A program made the position numbers and the translations under genes. This document shows, one piece after another, positions 28,518-37,992 of a DNA stretch of 64,000 nt; position 1 is the first letter of the stretch, and each line of letters begins with the position of its first letter. The notes under the pieces are model-generated. The model worked only from the letters and a program-made list of their open reading frames with translations, had not been told where the DNA came from and did not search any database. The stretch comes from Massilia litorea (lineage in GTDB: Bacteria > Pseudomonadota > Gammaproteobacteria > Burkholderiales > Burkholderiaceae_D): positions 3,100,001-3,164,000 of the forward strand of contig NZ_CP062941.1 in NCBI RefSeq assembly GCF_015101885.1, given 5' to 3'.

Positions 28518-28851
28518 TCCGTTGCACGCACTTCGTTGCGCTTCCGGAGCGCCAGGCGGATCAGAGCGAGTTCAACCAGCAGCAAGTGCTTGTCCTCAAT
28601 ATGCCGGGCTCCAACGCCGGATATCGTGAATGCCTGGTACCAAATCTCTCAGCCGGAACACTGGCAGCTTGCAGCAACGCTGCAGCTTTCCACCATGTGA
28701 GATGCCACCGTCAGGGCGTGAAACGCTGCAGCAGACCATGCCTTAAATCCGCTTTCATGCTGAGAAATTCTGTTTCGTATCATGGAACGATTGAATTAAC
28801 TGGCTGATTTTTAAGGTCAAAAAAATATTCAAATGTCTTATATAAGAGTGA
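28518..28851. other. intergenic stretch without recognisable gene
   Basis: About 330 bases between the MFS terminator and the aceA promoter. Base composition drops towards the aceA side, with A/T runs around 28800-28850. Short open frames exist, but none has a ribosome site or recognisable domain. I see no repeat or RNA structure that I can support. Confidence 0.5.
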
Positions 28852-28879
28852 TTGTGCGCTGCGCAAGCTGCGCTATGAT
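28852..28879 (+). promoter_or_regulatory. candidate promoter of aceA
   Basis: TTGTGC (28852-28857) and TATGAT (28874-28879) are spaced by 16 bases and lie about 54 bases before the aceA ATG. The spacer is itself a palindrome-like GCGCAAGCTGCGC, which could bind a regulator. Confidence 0.5.
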
Positions 28880-28932
28880 TTATCCAACGGATTTCACTTC
28901 GCAATCAGCTATTTCATTATCAGGAGAATCAG

Positions 28933-30231
28933 ATGGCAACGCGTGAACAGCAGATCGCAGCATTGCAAAACGACTGGGACACCAACCCACGCTGGAAAGG
29001 TGTCGTCCGCAATTACACCGCCGAAGACGTGGTACGCCTGCGCGGTTCGCTCCAGATCGAGCACACGCTGGCCAAGCGCGGTGCCGAGAAGCTGTGGGAC
29101 CTGGTCAACAACGAGCCCTTCGTCAATGCCCTGGGCGCGCTGACCGGCAACCAGGCGATGCAACAGGTGAAAGCCGGCTTGAAGGCAATCTACCTGTCGG
29201 GCTGGCAAGTTGCGGGGGACGCCAACGTGGCCGGCGAAATGTATCCGGACCAGTCGCTGTATCCGGCCAACTCGGTGCCGATGGTCGTACGGCGCATCAA
29301 CAACACCTTCCAGCGCGCCGACCAGATCCAGTGGTCGGAAGGCAAGGACGACATCGATTATTTCGCGCCGATCGTGGCCGATGCCGAAGCGGGCTTCGGC
29401 GGCGTGCTGAACGCCTTCGAGCTGATGAAGGCGATGATCGAAGCGGGCGCGGCCGGCGTGCACTTCGAAGACCAGCTGGCCTCGGTCAAGAAATGCGGCC
29501 ACATGGGCGGCAAGGTGCTGGTGCCCTCGCGCGAAGCCGTCGAGAAGCTGACCGCCGCGCGCCTGGCGGCCGACGTGATGGGCACCCCGACCCTGGTGAT
29601 CGCCCGTACCGATGCCGAAGCGGCCGACCTGCTGACCTCGGACGTCGACGACAATGACAAGGAATTCTGCACCGGCGAACGCACGGTCGAAGGCTTCTAT
29701 AAAGTGCGTGCCGGCCTGGACCAGGCCATCTCGCGCGCGCTGGCCTATGCGCCGTTCGCCGACCTGGTCTGGTGCGAGACCGGCAAGCCGGACCTGGAAT
29801 TCGCGAAGAAATTCGCCGACGCCGTGCACGCGAAATTCCCGGGCAAGATGCTCGCCTACAACTGCTCGCCTTCGTTCAACTGGAAGAAAAACCTGGACGA
29901 CGCCACGATTGCCAGGTTCCAGAAGGAACTCGGCGCGATGGGCTATAAATTCCAGTTCATCACCCTGGCCGGCTTCCATGCCCTGAACTACGGCATGTTC
30001 AACCTCGCCCACGGCTATGCACGCCGCCAGATGTCGGCCTTCGTCGAGCTGCAGGAAGCCGAATTCGCCGCCGCCGAGAAGGGCTTCACGGCCGTCAAGC
30101 ACCAGCGCGAAGTCGGCACCGGCTACTTCGACGCCGTGACCCAGACCATCCAGCAGAACCAGAGCTCGACCACGGCGCTGCACGGTTCGACCGAGGACGA
30201 ACAGTTCTTCGACGAGAAAAAAGTCGCCTGA
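28933..30231 (+). CDS. aceA: isocitrate lyase
   Basis: The first enzyme of the glyoxylate bypass, splitting isocitrate into succinate and glyoxylate so that cells can grow on acetate or fatty acids. The 432-residue protein is full length. The active-site loop KKCGH is at residues 186-190 with the catalytic Cys189. Metal and substrate motifs include [10 protein letters not shown] and [11 protein letters not shown] strong ribosome site (CAGGAG) precedes the ATG. It is a single gene with its own promoter and terminator. Malate synthase is not in the window. Confidence 0.97.
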   Translation: MATREQQIAALQNDWDTNPRWKGVVRNYTAEDVVRLRGSLQIEHTLAKRGAEKLWDLVNNEPFVNALGALTGNQAMQQVKAGLKAIYLSGWQVAGDANVAGEMYPDQSLYPANSVPMVVRRINNTFQRADQIQWSEGKDDIDYFAPIVADAEAGFGGVLNAFELMKAMIEAGAAGVHFEDQLASVKKCGHMGGKVLVPSREAVEKLTAARLAADVMGTPTLVIARTDAEAADLLTSDVDDNDKEFCTGERTVEGFYKVRAGLDQAISRALAYAPFADLVWCETGKPDLEFAKKFADAVHAKFPGKMLAYNCSPSFNWKKNLDDATIARFQKELGAMGYKFQFITLAGFHALNYGMFNLAHGYARRQMSAFVELQEAEFAAAEKGFTAVKHQREVGTGYFDAVTQTIQQNQSSTTALHGSTEDEQFFDEKKVA

Positions 30232-30257
30232 TATCCTCGGGCAGACGAAAAGTGGGT

Positions 30258-30290
30258 AAAAGCCGCGGCCAACAGGCTGCGGCTTTTTTC
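30258..30290 (+). terminator. rho-independent terminator after aceA
   Basis: AAAAGCCGC (30258-30266) pairs with GCGGCTTTT (30279-30287), followed by more T and a 12-base loop. Confidence 0.85.
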
Positions 30291-30397
30291 GTTTGAGGCC
30301 GATTATTTCGGCCACCGGGCGGTTGTAGTGGATAATGTCGACAATTGCGCCGCCTCGCGCGGCCGCCGCATTGACCTATTAGATTGGAATTCCCCTT

Positions 30398-31696
30398 ATG
30401 TTGAGCTACCGCCACGCCTTCCACGCGGGTAACCACGCCGACGTCCTCAAGCATTTCGTCCAGGTGCAACTGCATCAGTACATGAATCAGAAGGACACTG
30501 CCTACACCTATATCGATACCCACTCGGGTGCCGGCGTGTATGCGCTCGACGGCAGCTTCGCGTCAAAGAATGCCGAGTTCGACACGGGCATCGGCCCGCT
30601 GTGGGGCCGTACCGACCTGCCGCCGGCGCTCGCCGAGTATGTCGACCTGGTGAAGGGCATGAACCCGAGCGGCAAGATGCGCTACTACCCGGGTTCGCCC
30701 TGGGTGGCCGACCAGATGACGCGGCCGGACGACCGCCTGCGCCTGTTCGAGCTGCATCCGGCCGACAGCAAAATCCTCGCGGACAATTTCCGCAAGGCGG
30801 AAGCACACAAGGCGGAGCAGGGCGAGCGGTCGCGCGGCAAGCGCGTGATGATCGAGCGCGGCGACGGCTTCATGAGCATGAAGGCGCTGCTGCCGCCGCC
30901 GTCGCGGCGCGCGCTGGTGCTGATCGACCCGCCCTACGAGATGAAAGACGACTACCGCAAGGTCAAGGACGCGGTGGAAGAGGCCCTCGGGCGCTTCCCG
31001 AGCGGCATCTTCGCGATCTGGTATCCGGTGCTGCAGCGCATGGAATCGCGCCAGTTCGCCGACCGCCTGAAACGCCTGCCGGCCAAGGAGTGGCTGCACG
31101 TGACCCTGACCGTGTCGACGCCCGGCCCGGACGGTTTTGGTTTGCACAGCAGCGGCATGTTCATCCTGAATCCACCGTACACGCTCGAACCCCTGCTGCG
31201 CGAAGTCATGCCCTATCTGGTGAAAGTGCTGGGGAAGGATGCGGGCGCCAGTTTCGTCATCGAACGCGGCACCCAGGTGACGGGCGCGGCCGCTGCCCGC
31301 GTCGGGGCCGGCGGTGCGGCCCGCCAGCCGGTCGGCAATGCACGCCGCGCCAGCCCGCTGTCGGGCACCGGCAGCCTGCGCCTGCCGGGCCAGGCCGCAG
31401 TGCCGCGCGCGGAAGCGGCGCCCGCCGAGGCACGCCGTCCGGATGGCGCCGCCGCCGGCAAGGTGGGGGCTGCAGAGCGTGCCAAGCGTTTCTCGCGTCC
31501 GGAAGCCGACCGTCCGGACGAGCGTTTCGACCCGGCGCGCAGTCCGGCCGGGAATGCGGCCAAGGCGCCGCGCGCACGCTATGCGGACGAGCGTCCGAAA
31601 GCTGCCGGTGCACGGCCGGAGCGCGCGGCCAGCGGCCGCCCGAGCTCGGGACGTCCAACCGCAGGCACGGGACCGGCGCGTCCACGCAAGCGCTGA
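30398..31696 (+). CDS. rlmJ: 23S rRNA m6A2030 methyltransferase RlmJ with long C-terminal tail
   Basis: RlmJ methylates N6 of A2030 in 23S rRNA. The first 285 or so residues match the family: MLSYRHAFHAGNHADVLKH at the start, the SAM-binding region THSGAGVY, and the catalytic motif LIDPPYEMKDDY. The end of the enzymatic part is SFVIERGTQ. The E. coli enzyme is about 280 residues long, whereas this product is 432. The extra 145 residues are low-complexity Ala/Arg/Pro/Gly/Lys and strongly basic, probably a disordered RNA-binding tail. No frameshift is needed to reach the stop. Confidence 0.92.
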   Translation: MLSYRHAFHAGNHADVLKHFVQVQLHQYMNQKDTAYTYIDTHSGAGVYALDGSFASKNAEFDTGIGPLWGRTDLPPALAEYVDLVKGMNPSGKMRYYPGSPWVADQMTRPDDRLRLFELHPADSKILADNFRKAEAHKAEQGERSRGKRVMIERGDGFMSMKALLPPPSRRALVLIDPPYEMKDDYRKVKDAVEEALGRFPSGIFAIWYPVLQRMESRQFADRLKRLPAKEWLHVTLTVSTPGPDGFGLHSSGMFILNPPYTLEPLLREVMPYLVKVLGKDAGASFVIERGTQVTGAAAARVGAGGAARQPVGNARRASPLSGTGSLRLPGQAAVPRAEAAPAEARRPDGAAAGKVGAAERAKRFSRPEADRPDERFDPARSPAGNAAKAPRARYADERPKAAGARPERAASGRPSSGRPTAGTGPARPRKR

Positions 31697-31975
31697 GCGG
31701 GCAGGGGTAGTCGCCCCGCCTTACAACACGCGTCCGCCACGCGCGTCCGGTCCGGTTGGCGCCGTCGCTGTAAGGCCGAGCCCGTCAACCTGCCGGCCAG
31801 ATGCCCGTTAACGCATTGATATCCATACAATCCGGACCATTTGCGCAACGCGGCTGTGCGTTCGTTTCGATGTAAAAATGTAAAGATTGGCGCGATAGTG
31901 TATAGTCGCCGTAGGTGCGCAACCGTGCGTTTGCCTTGCCGCGCCTATGGGGCAATAAGGTTTTCAGGAGTGTAC

Positions 31976-33247
31976 ATGCTTGCCAAAGCAAGGCCGGTAT
32001 CGACGATACCGGCCGACGAATTTTTCCTGGCGCGCCAGCCCATTCTGGGACGCGACCAGCATATGGTTGCTTACGAGCTGCTCTTTCGTGCAGCAGGCGA
32101 GCACGACGACGCACGTCTGACCGACGGCGCGGCGGCCACCGCTGCGGTCATCTCTCACGCTTCCCAGCTCGGACTTGAGCAAGTTGTTGGTAATAATCTG
32201 GCATTCGTCAACGTCGACGAAGTGGTCCTGATGGACGACTATGTCCGTTTCCTGCCGCCACATAAGGTTATCCTCGAAATTCTCGAAACCGTCAAGCCGA
32301 CAGAGCCGTTGCTGGCCCGTGTGGCCGAGCTCAAGGAACTCGGGTTCAAGTTCGCGCTCGACGACGTCATCGACCATAGCGAAGAGGTCGAGAAGCTGCT
32401 CGGACTGGTCGATGTGGTGAAGATCGATTTGCAGGGCGTCGCGCCCGAGGCCTTGGGCCACCTGTGCGCGTCGCTGCGCACGAGCGGCAAGAAGCTGCTC
32501 GCGGAAAAGGTCGAGACCCAGCAGGAATTCCGCCTGTGCATGGAGCTCGGCTTCGACTACTTCCAGGGATATTATTTTGCGCGCCCGGTGATCCTCAGCG
32601 GACGCAAGATCACGCCCTCGGAACTGGTGATCCTGCACCTGCTCGAACTGATCAATTCCGACGCCGACGATGCGACGATCGAAACCGCCGTCAAGCGCGA
32701 CCCGCTGATCAGCCTGAACCTGCTGCGCCTGGTGAACAGCCGCGCCGCCGGCCCCGAGCGCCGCATCGAATCCGTCGCCGAGGCGCTGACCCAGCTCGGC
32801 CGCAAACAATTGCGGCGCTGGCTGCAGATCCTGATGTTCGCTGCGCCCGGTAGCCAGGTCGAGCTCGCTTCGCCCCTGCTGCAACTGGCCACCACGCGCG
32901 GCAAGCTGCTCGAGCTGATGTCGCTGGAGGTCTACCCGCTCGATGTGAGCGGCGCCGAACGCGCCTTCACGGTCGGCATCATGTCGCTGGCCGACGCCCT
33001 GTTCTCGATGCCGATGGCCGACATCCTGGACAACGTCGAACTCGCCAGCGACGTGCGCGCCGCGTTGCTGGAGCGGGCAGGGGACCTGGGCGCCATGCTC
33101 GACGTCGTCGAGCGCCTGGAAAAAGCGGATACGGGGCGCTGCTTTACCCAGGCCCTGCGCCGGCTCGGGCTGACCTCGAAGCAGGTGCGCGAGATCGAGC
33201 TGGCTGCCTTCGACTGGGTGAGCGAGCTGGTGCACGACGCGGCGTGA
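31976..33247 (+). CDS. EAL-HDOD domain signalling protein
   Basis: A 423-residue cytosolic protein with an N-terminal EAL-type domain (about 15-200) and a C-terminal HDOD domain (about 205-400), the YuxH-type architecture. The EAL domain is degenerate: ELL in MVAYELLFRAA replaces EAL, and other metal ligands are incomplete (FALDDVI, VKIDLQG), so c-di-GMP hydrolysis is unlikely and a binding or sensing role is more probable. The HDOD part shows LLRLVNS and the ALTQLGRKQLRRWL block. The ATG at 31976 has an AGGAG site (TTCAGGAGTGTAC), which is why I reject the longer upstream frame. Confidence 0.88.
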   Translation: MLAKARPVSTIPADEFFLARQPILGRDQHMVAYELLFRAAGEHDDARLTDGAAATAAVISHASQLGLEQVVGNNLAFVNVDEVVLMDDYVRFLPPHKVILEILETVKPTEPLLARVAELKELGFKFALDDVIDHSEEVEKLLGLVDVVKIDLQGVAPEALGHLCASLRTSGKKLLAEKVETQQEFRLCMELGFDYFQGYYFARPVILSGRKITPSELVILHLLELINSDADDATIETAVKRDPLISLNLLRLVNSRAAGPERRIESVAEALTQLGRKQLRRWLQILMFAAPGSQVELASPLLQLATTRGKLLELMSLEVYPLDVSGAERAFTVGIMSLADALFSMPMADILDNVELASDVRAALLERAGDLGAMLDVVERLEKADTGRCFTQALRRLGLTSKQVREIELAAFDWVSELVHDAA

Positions 33248-33313
33248 TCATCCACCTGGGGGCATGAGGCCGATGGCCTCATGCCGGCCCCACTGCGGGG
33301 CGCCCACCCTGGC

Positions 33314-34063
33314 TTACTGGCCGAGAAACAGGAACACCGTCGGCTTCTTGTGAAACTCCGGCATCTTCCCGCTCGCCAGCTGCGCTTTCCACTTCGCCGC
33401 CGTCAGTGTGCGCACCGATTCCGTCGGCAGCGACAAATCCGTCGCCACGCACACCAGCGTTCCCGGCTGGCAACTCGCCACCAGCGCTTCCAGCATTTGC
33501 CCGTTGCGATACGGCGTCTCGATCAGCAACTGCGTCTGCTTTTCACCCCGCGAGCGCGCTTCCAGTTCGCGGATGCGCTTGGTGCGCGCCGCCGCATCGG
33601 TCGGGAGGTAGCCGTTGAAGGCGAAGCTCTGTCCGTTCAGCCCGCTCGCCATGACGGCCAGCAGCAGGGAGGAGGGCCCCACCAGCGGCCGCACCGTCAC
33701 CCCATGCTGGTGCGCCAGGCGCACGAGATCGGCGCCGGGGTCGGCCACGGCCGGCACGCCGGCTTCCGAAACCAGTCCCGCATCTTCGCCCGCCAGTAAG
33801 GGCTCGAGCAATTGCGTTAATGCAGCGGCCGGCGTGTTGACGTTCAGTTCGGCAATGCGGATTTCCTGCAGCGGTTTCGCCAGCGGATGATCGATCGCGA
33901 CCAGCTTGAGGAAGGCGCGCGCCGTCTTCGCGTTTTCGGCGACGAAATAGCTCAGTTGCGAGGTAAGCGCCTGCACCTGGCCGGGCAGGACGTGGGAGAG
34001 GGCGCCGGGTGCGGCGTCGGTTGGACCAAGGGTGTTCGGAATCAGGTAAAGGGTGCCGGGCAT
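33314..34063 (-). CDS. RsmI-like SAM-dependent methyltransferase (tetrapyrrole methylase fold)
   Basis: A 249-residue protein of the tetrapyrrole methylase superfamily. The fold is shown by GTLYLIPNTLG at the start, the glycine-rich GEDAGLVSEAGVPAVADPGADLV and the SAM-binding VRPLVGPSSLLLAVMASGL. RsmI, which 2'-O-methylates C1402 of 16S rRNA, shares these blocks, but this protein is shorter and the first 50 residues differ from RsmI, so it may be the separate RsmI paralogue found in betaproteobacteria. It runs on the same strand just downstream of the Maf gene, a gap of 15 bases, so the two are probably one unit. Confidence 0.8.
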   Translation of the reverse strand: MPGTLYLIPNTLGPTDAAPGALSHVLPGQVQALTSQLSYFVAENAKTARAFLKLVAIDHPLAKPLQEIRIAELNVNTPAAALTQLLEPLLAGEDAGLVSEAGVPAVADPGADLVRLAHQHGVTVRPLVGPSSLLLAVMASGLNGQSFAFNGYLPTDAAARTKRIRELEARSRGEKQTQLLIETPYRNGQMLEALVASCQPGTLVCVATDLSLPTESVRTLTAAKWKAQLASGKMPEFHKKPTVFLFLGQ

Positions 34064-34078
34064 GAGTCAATCAATAAG

Positions 34079-34681
34079 TTAAATGCCGAAAAATGCCACG
34101 CCGGCGCGGCGCAGCATACCGGTCAGGGCGATCAGGGGCAGGCCGGTGAGGGCGGTTGGGTCGGAGGAGTCGATGCGTTCCAGCAGGGCGATGCCCAGCC
34201 CTTCGTTCTTGGCGCTGCCGGCGCAATCGTAGGGCTGCTCGATGCGCAGGTAGGCGTCGAGCTCGGCATCGGGCAAATCGCGAAAGCGCACGAAAACCTG
34301 GATATTTTCCACCTGGGCGCTGTGGTCGCGGCCGTCCCACAGGCACAAGGCCGTATGGAACACGACTTCGCGCCCGCGCATCGTCTGCAGTTGGGCCAGG
34401 GCGCGCGGATGGTCGCCCGGTTTGCCGATCTGCTCGCCATCGAGCGTGGCGACCTGGTCGGAGCCGATGACGAGCGCGCCCGGATGCCGGAGGGCGATCG
34501 CCTCGGCCTTGGCGCGCGCCAGGCGCAGGGCGGTCGCCTGCGGTGCCTCGCCGGCCAGGGGCGTCTCGTCGATATGGGGTGCGATCGCCTCGAAGGGCAG
34601 GTGCAGGCGCCCCAGCAGCTCGCGGCGATAACTGGAACTCGAGGCCAGGATCAGGCGCGGCGTGGAAGAACTTGGTATCAT
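34079..34681 (-). CDS. yceF: Maf-family nucleotide pyrophosphatase (YceF type)
   Basis: A 200-residue Maf-like pyrophosphatase, a house-cleaning enzyme. The signature LILASSSSYRRELLGRL and the catalytic-loop VIGSDQVATL are clear. The N-terminal S-S-S-x-Y-R-R-E-L-L form and the neighbourhood (divergent from yceD-rpmF-plsX) point to the YceF branch, which hydrolyses 7-methyl-GTP. The other Maf types act on dTTP/UTP or broader substrates, and the assignment between them is by resemblance. Confidence 0.88.
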   Translation of the reverse strand: MIPSSSTPRLILASSSSYRRELLGRLHLPFEAIAPHIDETPLAGEAPQATALRLARAKAEAIALRHPGALVIGSDQVATLDGEQIGKPGDHPRALAQLQTMRGREVVFHTALCLWDGRDHSAQVENIQVFVRFRDLPDAELDAYLRIEQPYDCAGSAKNEGLGIALLERIDSSDPTALTGLPLIALTGMLRRAGVAFFGI

Positions 34682-34815
34682 GTGCGCGCTTCAGCAAAAT
34701 TGAACAGGAAAAGCAGTCCCGGCAGGCAGCGCCCATGAAGGGGCCAGCGCAGGCGCCGGGCCGTGGCGCGCCGCAACAGATGGACGGCGCCAGGGCCAAA
34801 AAAACGCGCAAGTCT

Positions 34816-34845
34816 TTGACTGCGCGAGGATAACCCTGTTATTAT
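34816..34845 (+). promoter_or_regulatory. candidate sigma-70 promoter of the yceD-rpmF-fab operon
   Basis: TTGACT (34816-34821) and TATTAT (34840-34845) are separated by 18 bases and lie about 30 bases before the yceD ATG. It would also drive rpmF, plsX and the fab genes if transcription continues through the 179-base gap after yceD. Confidence 0.6.
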
Positions 34846-34873
34846 CGCAGGTTTTCCGGGGACGTTTTCTGCA

Positions 34874-35371
34874 ATGAGCGCTTTTGTCATCGACGCCTTT
34901 GAGTTCTGCCGCACTGGCGGCTATCGCGAAGGGGTGACCCCGGTCACGGAAATGACCCGCCTTGCCGCCGACTGCGCCAACGCCAGTGGCGAGATCGCCT
35001 GGTCGATCCAGGGTGGTGTAACCCCGCAAGGCTATCCGACGATGACCCTGTCGGTGGCCGGTCCGGTCCAGCTGGTATGCCAGCGTTGCCTGGCCCCGTT
35101 TGATTACCGCATCGATTCGTCGACCCAGCTGGTCTTGGGGCGCGACGACGAGGAAGCGGACGGGATGGAAGAAGTCCTCGACGATGAAAGCATCGACGTG
35201 ATCGTCGGCAGCCACACTGCCGATATCCGCGAGCTGCTCGAGGACGAAGCGCTGCTGGCCCTGCCGCAGGCGCCGAAACACGAGGTATGTCCGAGCACCA
35301 CGCTGCTCGACACCCTGAAGTCTGAAAAGGTATCGCCGTTCGCCGGCTTGAAGAACCTGAAATCCGAATAA
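34874..35371 (+). CDS. yceD: DUF177 protein YceD
   Basis: A 165-residue member of the YceD/DUF177 family, which co-occurs with rpmF and is implicated in large ribosomal RNA maturation. The characteristic Cys pair lies in VQLVCQRCLAPFDY, and the acidic patch DDEEADGMEEVLDDESIDV and the later ELLEDEALLALPQAPKHE are typical. It is the first gene of the cluster leading to rpmF, plsX and fabH. Confidence 0.92.
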   Translation: MSAFVIDAFEFCRTGGYREGVTPVTEMTRLAADCANASGEIAWSIQGGVTPQGYPTMTLSVAGPVQLVCQRCLAPFDYRIDSSTQLVLGRDDEEADGMEEVLDDESIDVIVGSHTADIRELLEDEALLALPQAPKHEVCPSTTLLDTLKSEKVSPFAGLKNLKSE

Positions 35372-35550
35372 GCCGAATTGGCAAATAAGTCGTAGTAAGC
35401 AGTTGTAGTCAAACGCGCGCACAGTCGAGTATGTCAGGGCAGCGTTTCAAATATTCCGGCAATCGTGAGGTTGCCGGTGGGATACTCGATGTGCATGTTT
35501 TTGCAAATCGATTGTGTTAGAATTTTAGAACTTTAGTATTAGGAGTCATC

Positions 35551-35733
35551 ATGGCAGTTCAGCAGAATAAGAAGTCCCCATCGAAGCGCGGTATGCACCG
35601 TTCGCACGATTTCCTGGTTGCCCCTAACCTGGCAGTCGAGCCGACGACCGGTGAAACCCACCTGCGTCACCACATCAGCCCGAACGGCTTCTACCGTGGT
35701 CGCAAAGTCCTGAAGACCAAGAACGACGAGTAA
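35551..35733 (+). CDS. rpmF: 50S ribosomal protein L32
   Basis: A 60-residue basic protein of the large ribosomal subunit. The N-terminus [20 protein letters not shown] and the later [10 protein letters not shown] and FYRGRKVL are standard for L32. A good ribosome site (TAGGAGTC) precedes the ATG. It keeps the conserved place between yceD and plsX. Confidence 0.98.
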   Translation: MAVQQNKKSPSKRGMHRSHDFLVAPNLAVEPTTGETHLRHHISPNGFYRGRKVLKTKNDE

Positions 35734-35921
35734 TCGCCGTCTTGTTTTTCTGTACCATGAAAGCGGTGCAACGTATGTTGAGTGCGTGGCGCCGCTTTTT
35801 CTTTGTCCCCGGTCGCCGATTTTTGCGCACCAACACGGTTGCTGTCCCGGACCGGCATCGCGCCGACGCGCGCATGCACCTTGCCGCCACCGTCGTGTGA
35901 GTCGCGGTATTACCCCCACAG

Positions 35922-36947
35922 ATGACAATTAAAATATCCATCGACTGCATGGGCGGAGACCACGGTCCTTCCGTTACCATTCCAGCAGCCCTGTCCTTTC
36001 TCAAGCAGCAGCCCGAAGCCGAACTGATCCTCGTCGGCCTGGAAGAGTCGCTGCGCGCCGAACTGAAAAAACACCACGCCGACACCAATCCGCGCGTGAC
36101 CATCAAGCACGCCTCCGAAGTGGTGGAGATGGACGATCCGGTCGAAGTCGCGCTGCGCCGCAAGAAAGATTCCTCGATGCGCGTCGCGGTCGAGCTGGTC
36201 AAGGACGGCACGGCCAATGTCTGCGTGTCCGCCGGCAATACCGGCGCCCTGATGGCCGTCTCGCGCTATGTGCTCAAGACCATGGCCGGCGTCGACCGTC
36301 CGGCGATCTGCTCGATCCTGCCGAACCAGAAGAACGGCCCGACCTACATGCTCGACCTCGGCGCCAACGTCGACTGCAGCCCGCACCACCTGCACCAGTT
36401 CGCGATCATGGGCTCGGTCCTGTTCTCGGCCATGGAAGGGGTCAAGAAACCGACCATCGGCCTGCTCAACGTGGGCACCGAAGAGATCAAGGGCAACGAC
36501 GTCGTCAAGGAAACGGCGCTGCTGCTGCGCGCCGACCACGAGCGCGGCTCCCTGAATTTCCATGGCAACGTCGAAGGCAACGACATCTTCAAGGGCACGA
36601 CCGACGTCGTCGTCTGCGACGGTTTCGTCGGCAATGTCACGCTGAAAGCCATCGAAGGCCTGTCGCGCTACATGAAGTCGGTGTTCAAGCAAAGCTGGCT
36701 CTCGATGCTGGGTGCACTGATCGCCCGCGGCGCGCTGAAAAAACTGAACCCGGAACGCTATAACGGCGCCGGCCTGCTCGGTTTGAAGGGCCTGGTGTTC
36801 AAGAGCCACGGCGGCGCGAATGCGTACGCTTTCGAGTGGGCAATCAAGCGCGCTTTCGACGCGGCGAAATATAATGTACAAGAGCAACTCTCGGCGATGA
36901 TCGCCGAGCTGATGCCAGACACGCCTGACGCCCAGCGCCAGGTTTGA
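35922..36947 (+). CDS. plsX: phosphate acyltransferase PlsX
   Basis: PlsX converts acyl-ACP into acyl-phosphate, which PlsY then uses for phospholipid synthesis at the inner membrane. The 341-residue protein begins [23 protein letters not shown], the family hallmark, and carries [10 protein letters not shown] and [13 protein letters not shown]. It opens the run of lipid genes plsX-fabH-fabD-fabG-acpP-fabF, all on one strand with short gaps. Confidence 0.97.
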   Translation: MTIKISIDCMGGDHGPSVTIPAALSFLKQQPEAELILVGLEESLRAELKKHHADTNPRVTIKHASEVVEMDDPVEVALRRKKDSSMRVAVELVKDGTANVCVSAGNTGALMAVSRYVLKTMAGVDRPAICSILPNQKNGPTYMLDLGANVDCSPHHLHQFAIMGSVLFSAMEGVKKPTIGLLNVGTEEIKGNDVVKETALLLRADHERGSLNFHGNVEGNDIFKGTTDVVVCDGFVGNVTLKAIEGLSRYMKSVFKQSWLSMLGALIARGALKKLNPERYNGAGLLGLKGLVFKSHGGANAYAFEWAIKRAFDAAKYNVQEQLSAMIAELMPDTPDAQRQV

Positions 36948-36975
36948 TTGACGACGGAACTCGGGTGGAATCGCA

Positions 36976-37959
36976 ATGACTGTCTACAGCAAAATCATCG
37001 GCACCGGCAGCTACCTGCCTGCGCGCAGGGTCAGCAACGACGAACTGGCGGCCGAACTGGCCGCCAAGGGCATCGAGACCTCGGACGAATGGATCAGCTC
37101 GCGCAGCGGCATTTCCGCGCGCTACTATGCAGCGGCCGACCAGAACTCGTCCGACCTCGCCGTCGAAGCAGCCCAGCGCGCCCTCGAGGCTGCGGGCAAG
37201 AGCGCAACCGATATCGACATGGTGATCGTTGCCAGCTCGACGCCGGATTTCCAGGGCAGCTTCCCGAGCACCGCCTGCATCGTCCAGCGCAAGCTCGGCA
37301 TGACCAACCATAGCGCCGCCTTCGACGTGCAGGCCGTCTGCAGCGGCTTCGTCTACGCGGTTGCCACCGCCGACGCCTTCATCAAGGCCGGCATGCACAA
37401 GACGGTGCTGGTGATCGGTTCGGAAGTGTTTTCGCGCATCCTGAATTTCGAAGACCGCACCACCTGCGTGCTGTTCGGCGACGGCGCCGGCGCCGTGGTC
37501 ATGAGCGCTTCGCAGGAGCCGGGCATCCTGGCCGCCAAGCTGCACGCCGACGGTACCCATTCCGACATCCTGTCGATCCCGCCGAGCCCGGCCGGCAGCC
37601 CGGCCAGCGGCGGCTTCCTGCACATGGATGGCCAGGCCGTGTTCAAGCTGGCCGTCACCGTGCTCGAAGAAGTCGCGACCGAAGTGCTGGACGCGGCCCA
37701 GATGGCGCCATCCGACGTCGACTGGCTGATCCCGCACCAGGCGAATATCCGCATCATGAAGAGCACGGCCAAGAAACTCGGCCTGCCGCTCGAGCGCATG
37801 GTCGTCACCGTCGACGAGCATGGCAATACCTCGGCCGCCTCGATCCCGCTGGCGCTCGACCTTGCCGTGCGCGACGGTCGCATCAAAGCAGGCGACAATA
37901 TCCTGATGGAAGGCGTCGGCGGCGGCTTTACCTGGGGCGCCGTCCTCGCGCGCATGTAA
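36976..37959 (+). CDS. fabH: beta-ketoacyl-ACP synthase III
   Basis: FabH starts fatty-acid synthesis by condensing acetyl-CoA with malonyl-ACP. The 327-residue protein has the Cys-His-Asn triad: Cys122 in [11 protein letters not shown], His in [11 protein letters not shown] and Asn in [10 protein letters not shown]. The gap to plsX is 28 bases. Confidence 0.97.
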   Translation: MTVYSKIIGTGSYLPARRVSNDELAAELAAKGIETSDEWISSRSGISARYYAAADQNSSDLAVEAAQRALEAAGKSATDIDMVIVASSTPDFQGSFPSTACIVQRKLGMTNHSAAFDVQAVCSGFVYAVATADAFIKAGMHKTVLVIGSEVFSRILNFEDRTTCVLFGDGAGAVVMSASQEPGILAAKLHADGTHSDILSIPPSPAGSPASGGFLHMDGQAVFKLAVTVLEEVATEVLDAAQMAPSDVDWLIPHQANIRIMKSTAKKLGLPLERMVVTVDEHGNTSAASIPLALDLAVRDGRIKAGDNILMEGVGGGFTWGAVLARM

Positions 37960-37992
37960 CGCAGTAAGCTTCAATACGAGGAACATAACAAG

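Noticed and set aside
28518..28851. Small gene between the MFS gene and aceA
   Set aside because: Short frames exist but have no ribosome site, domain or convincing codon pattern; left as intergenic.
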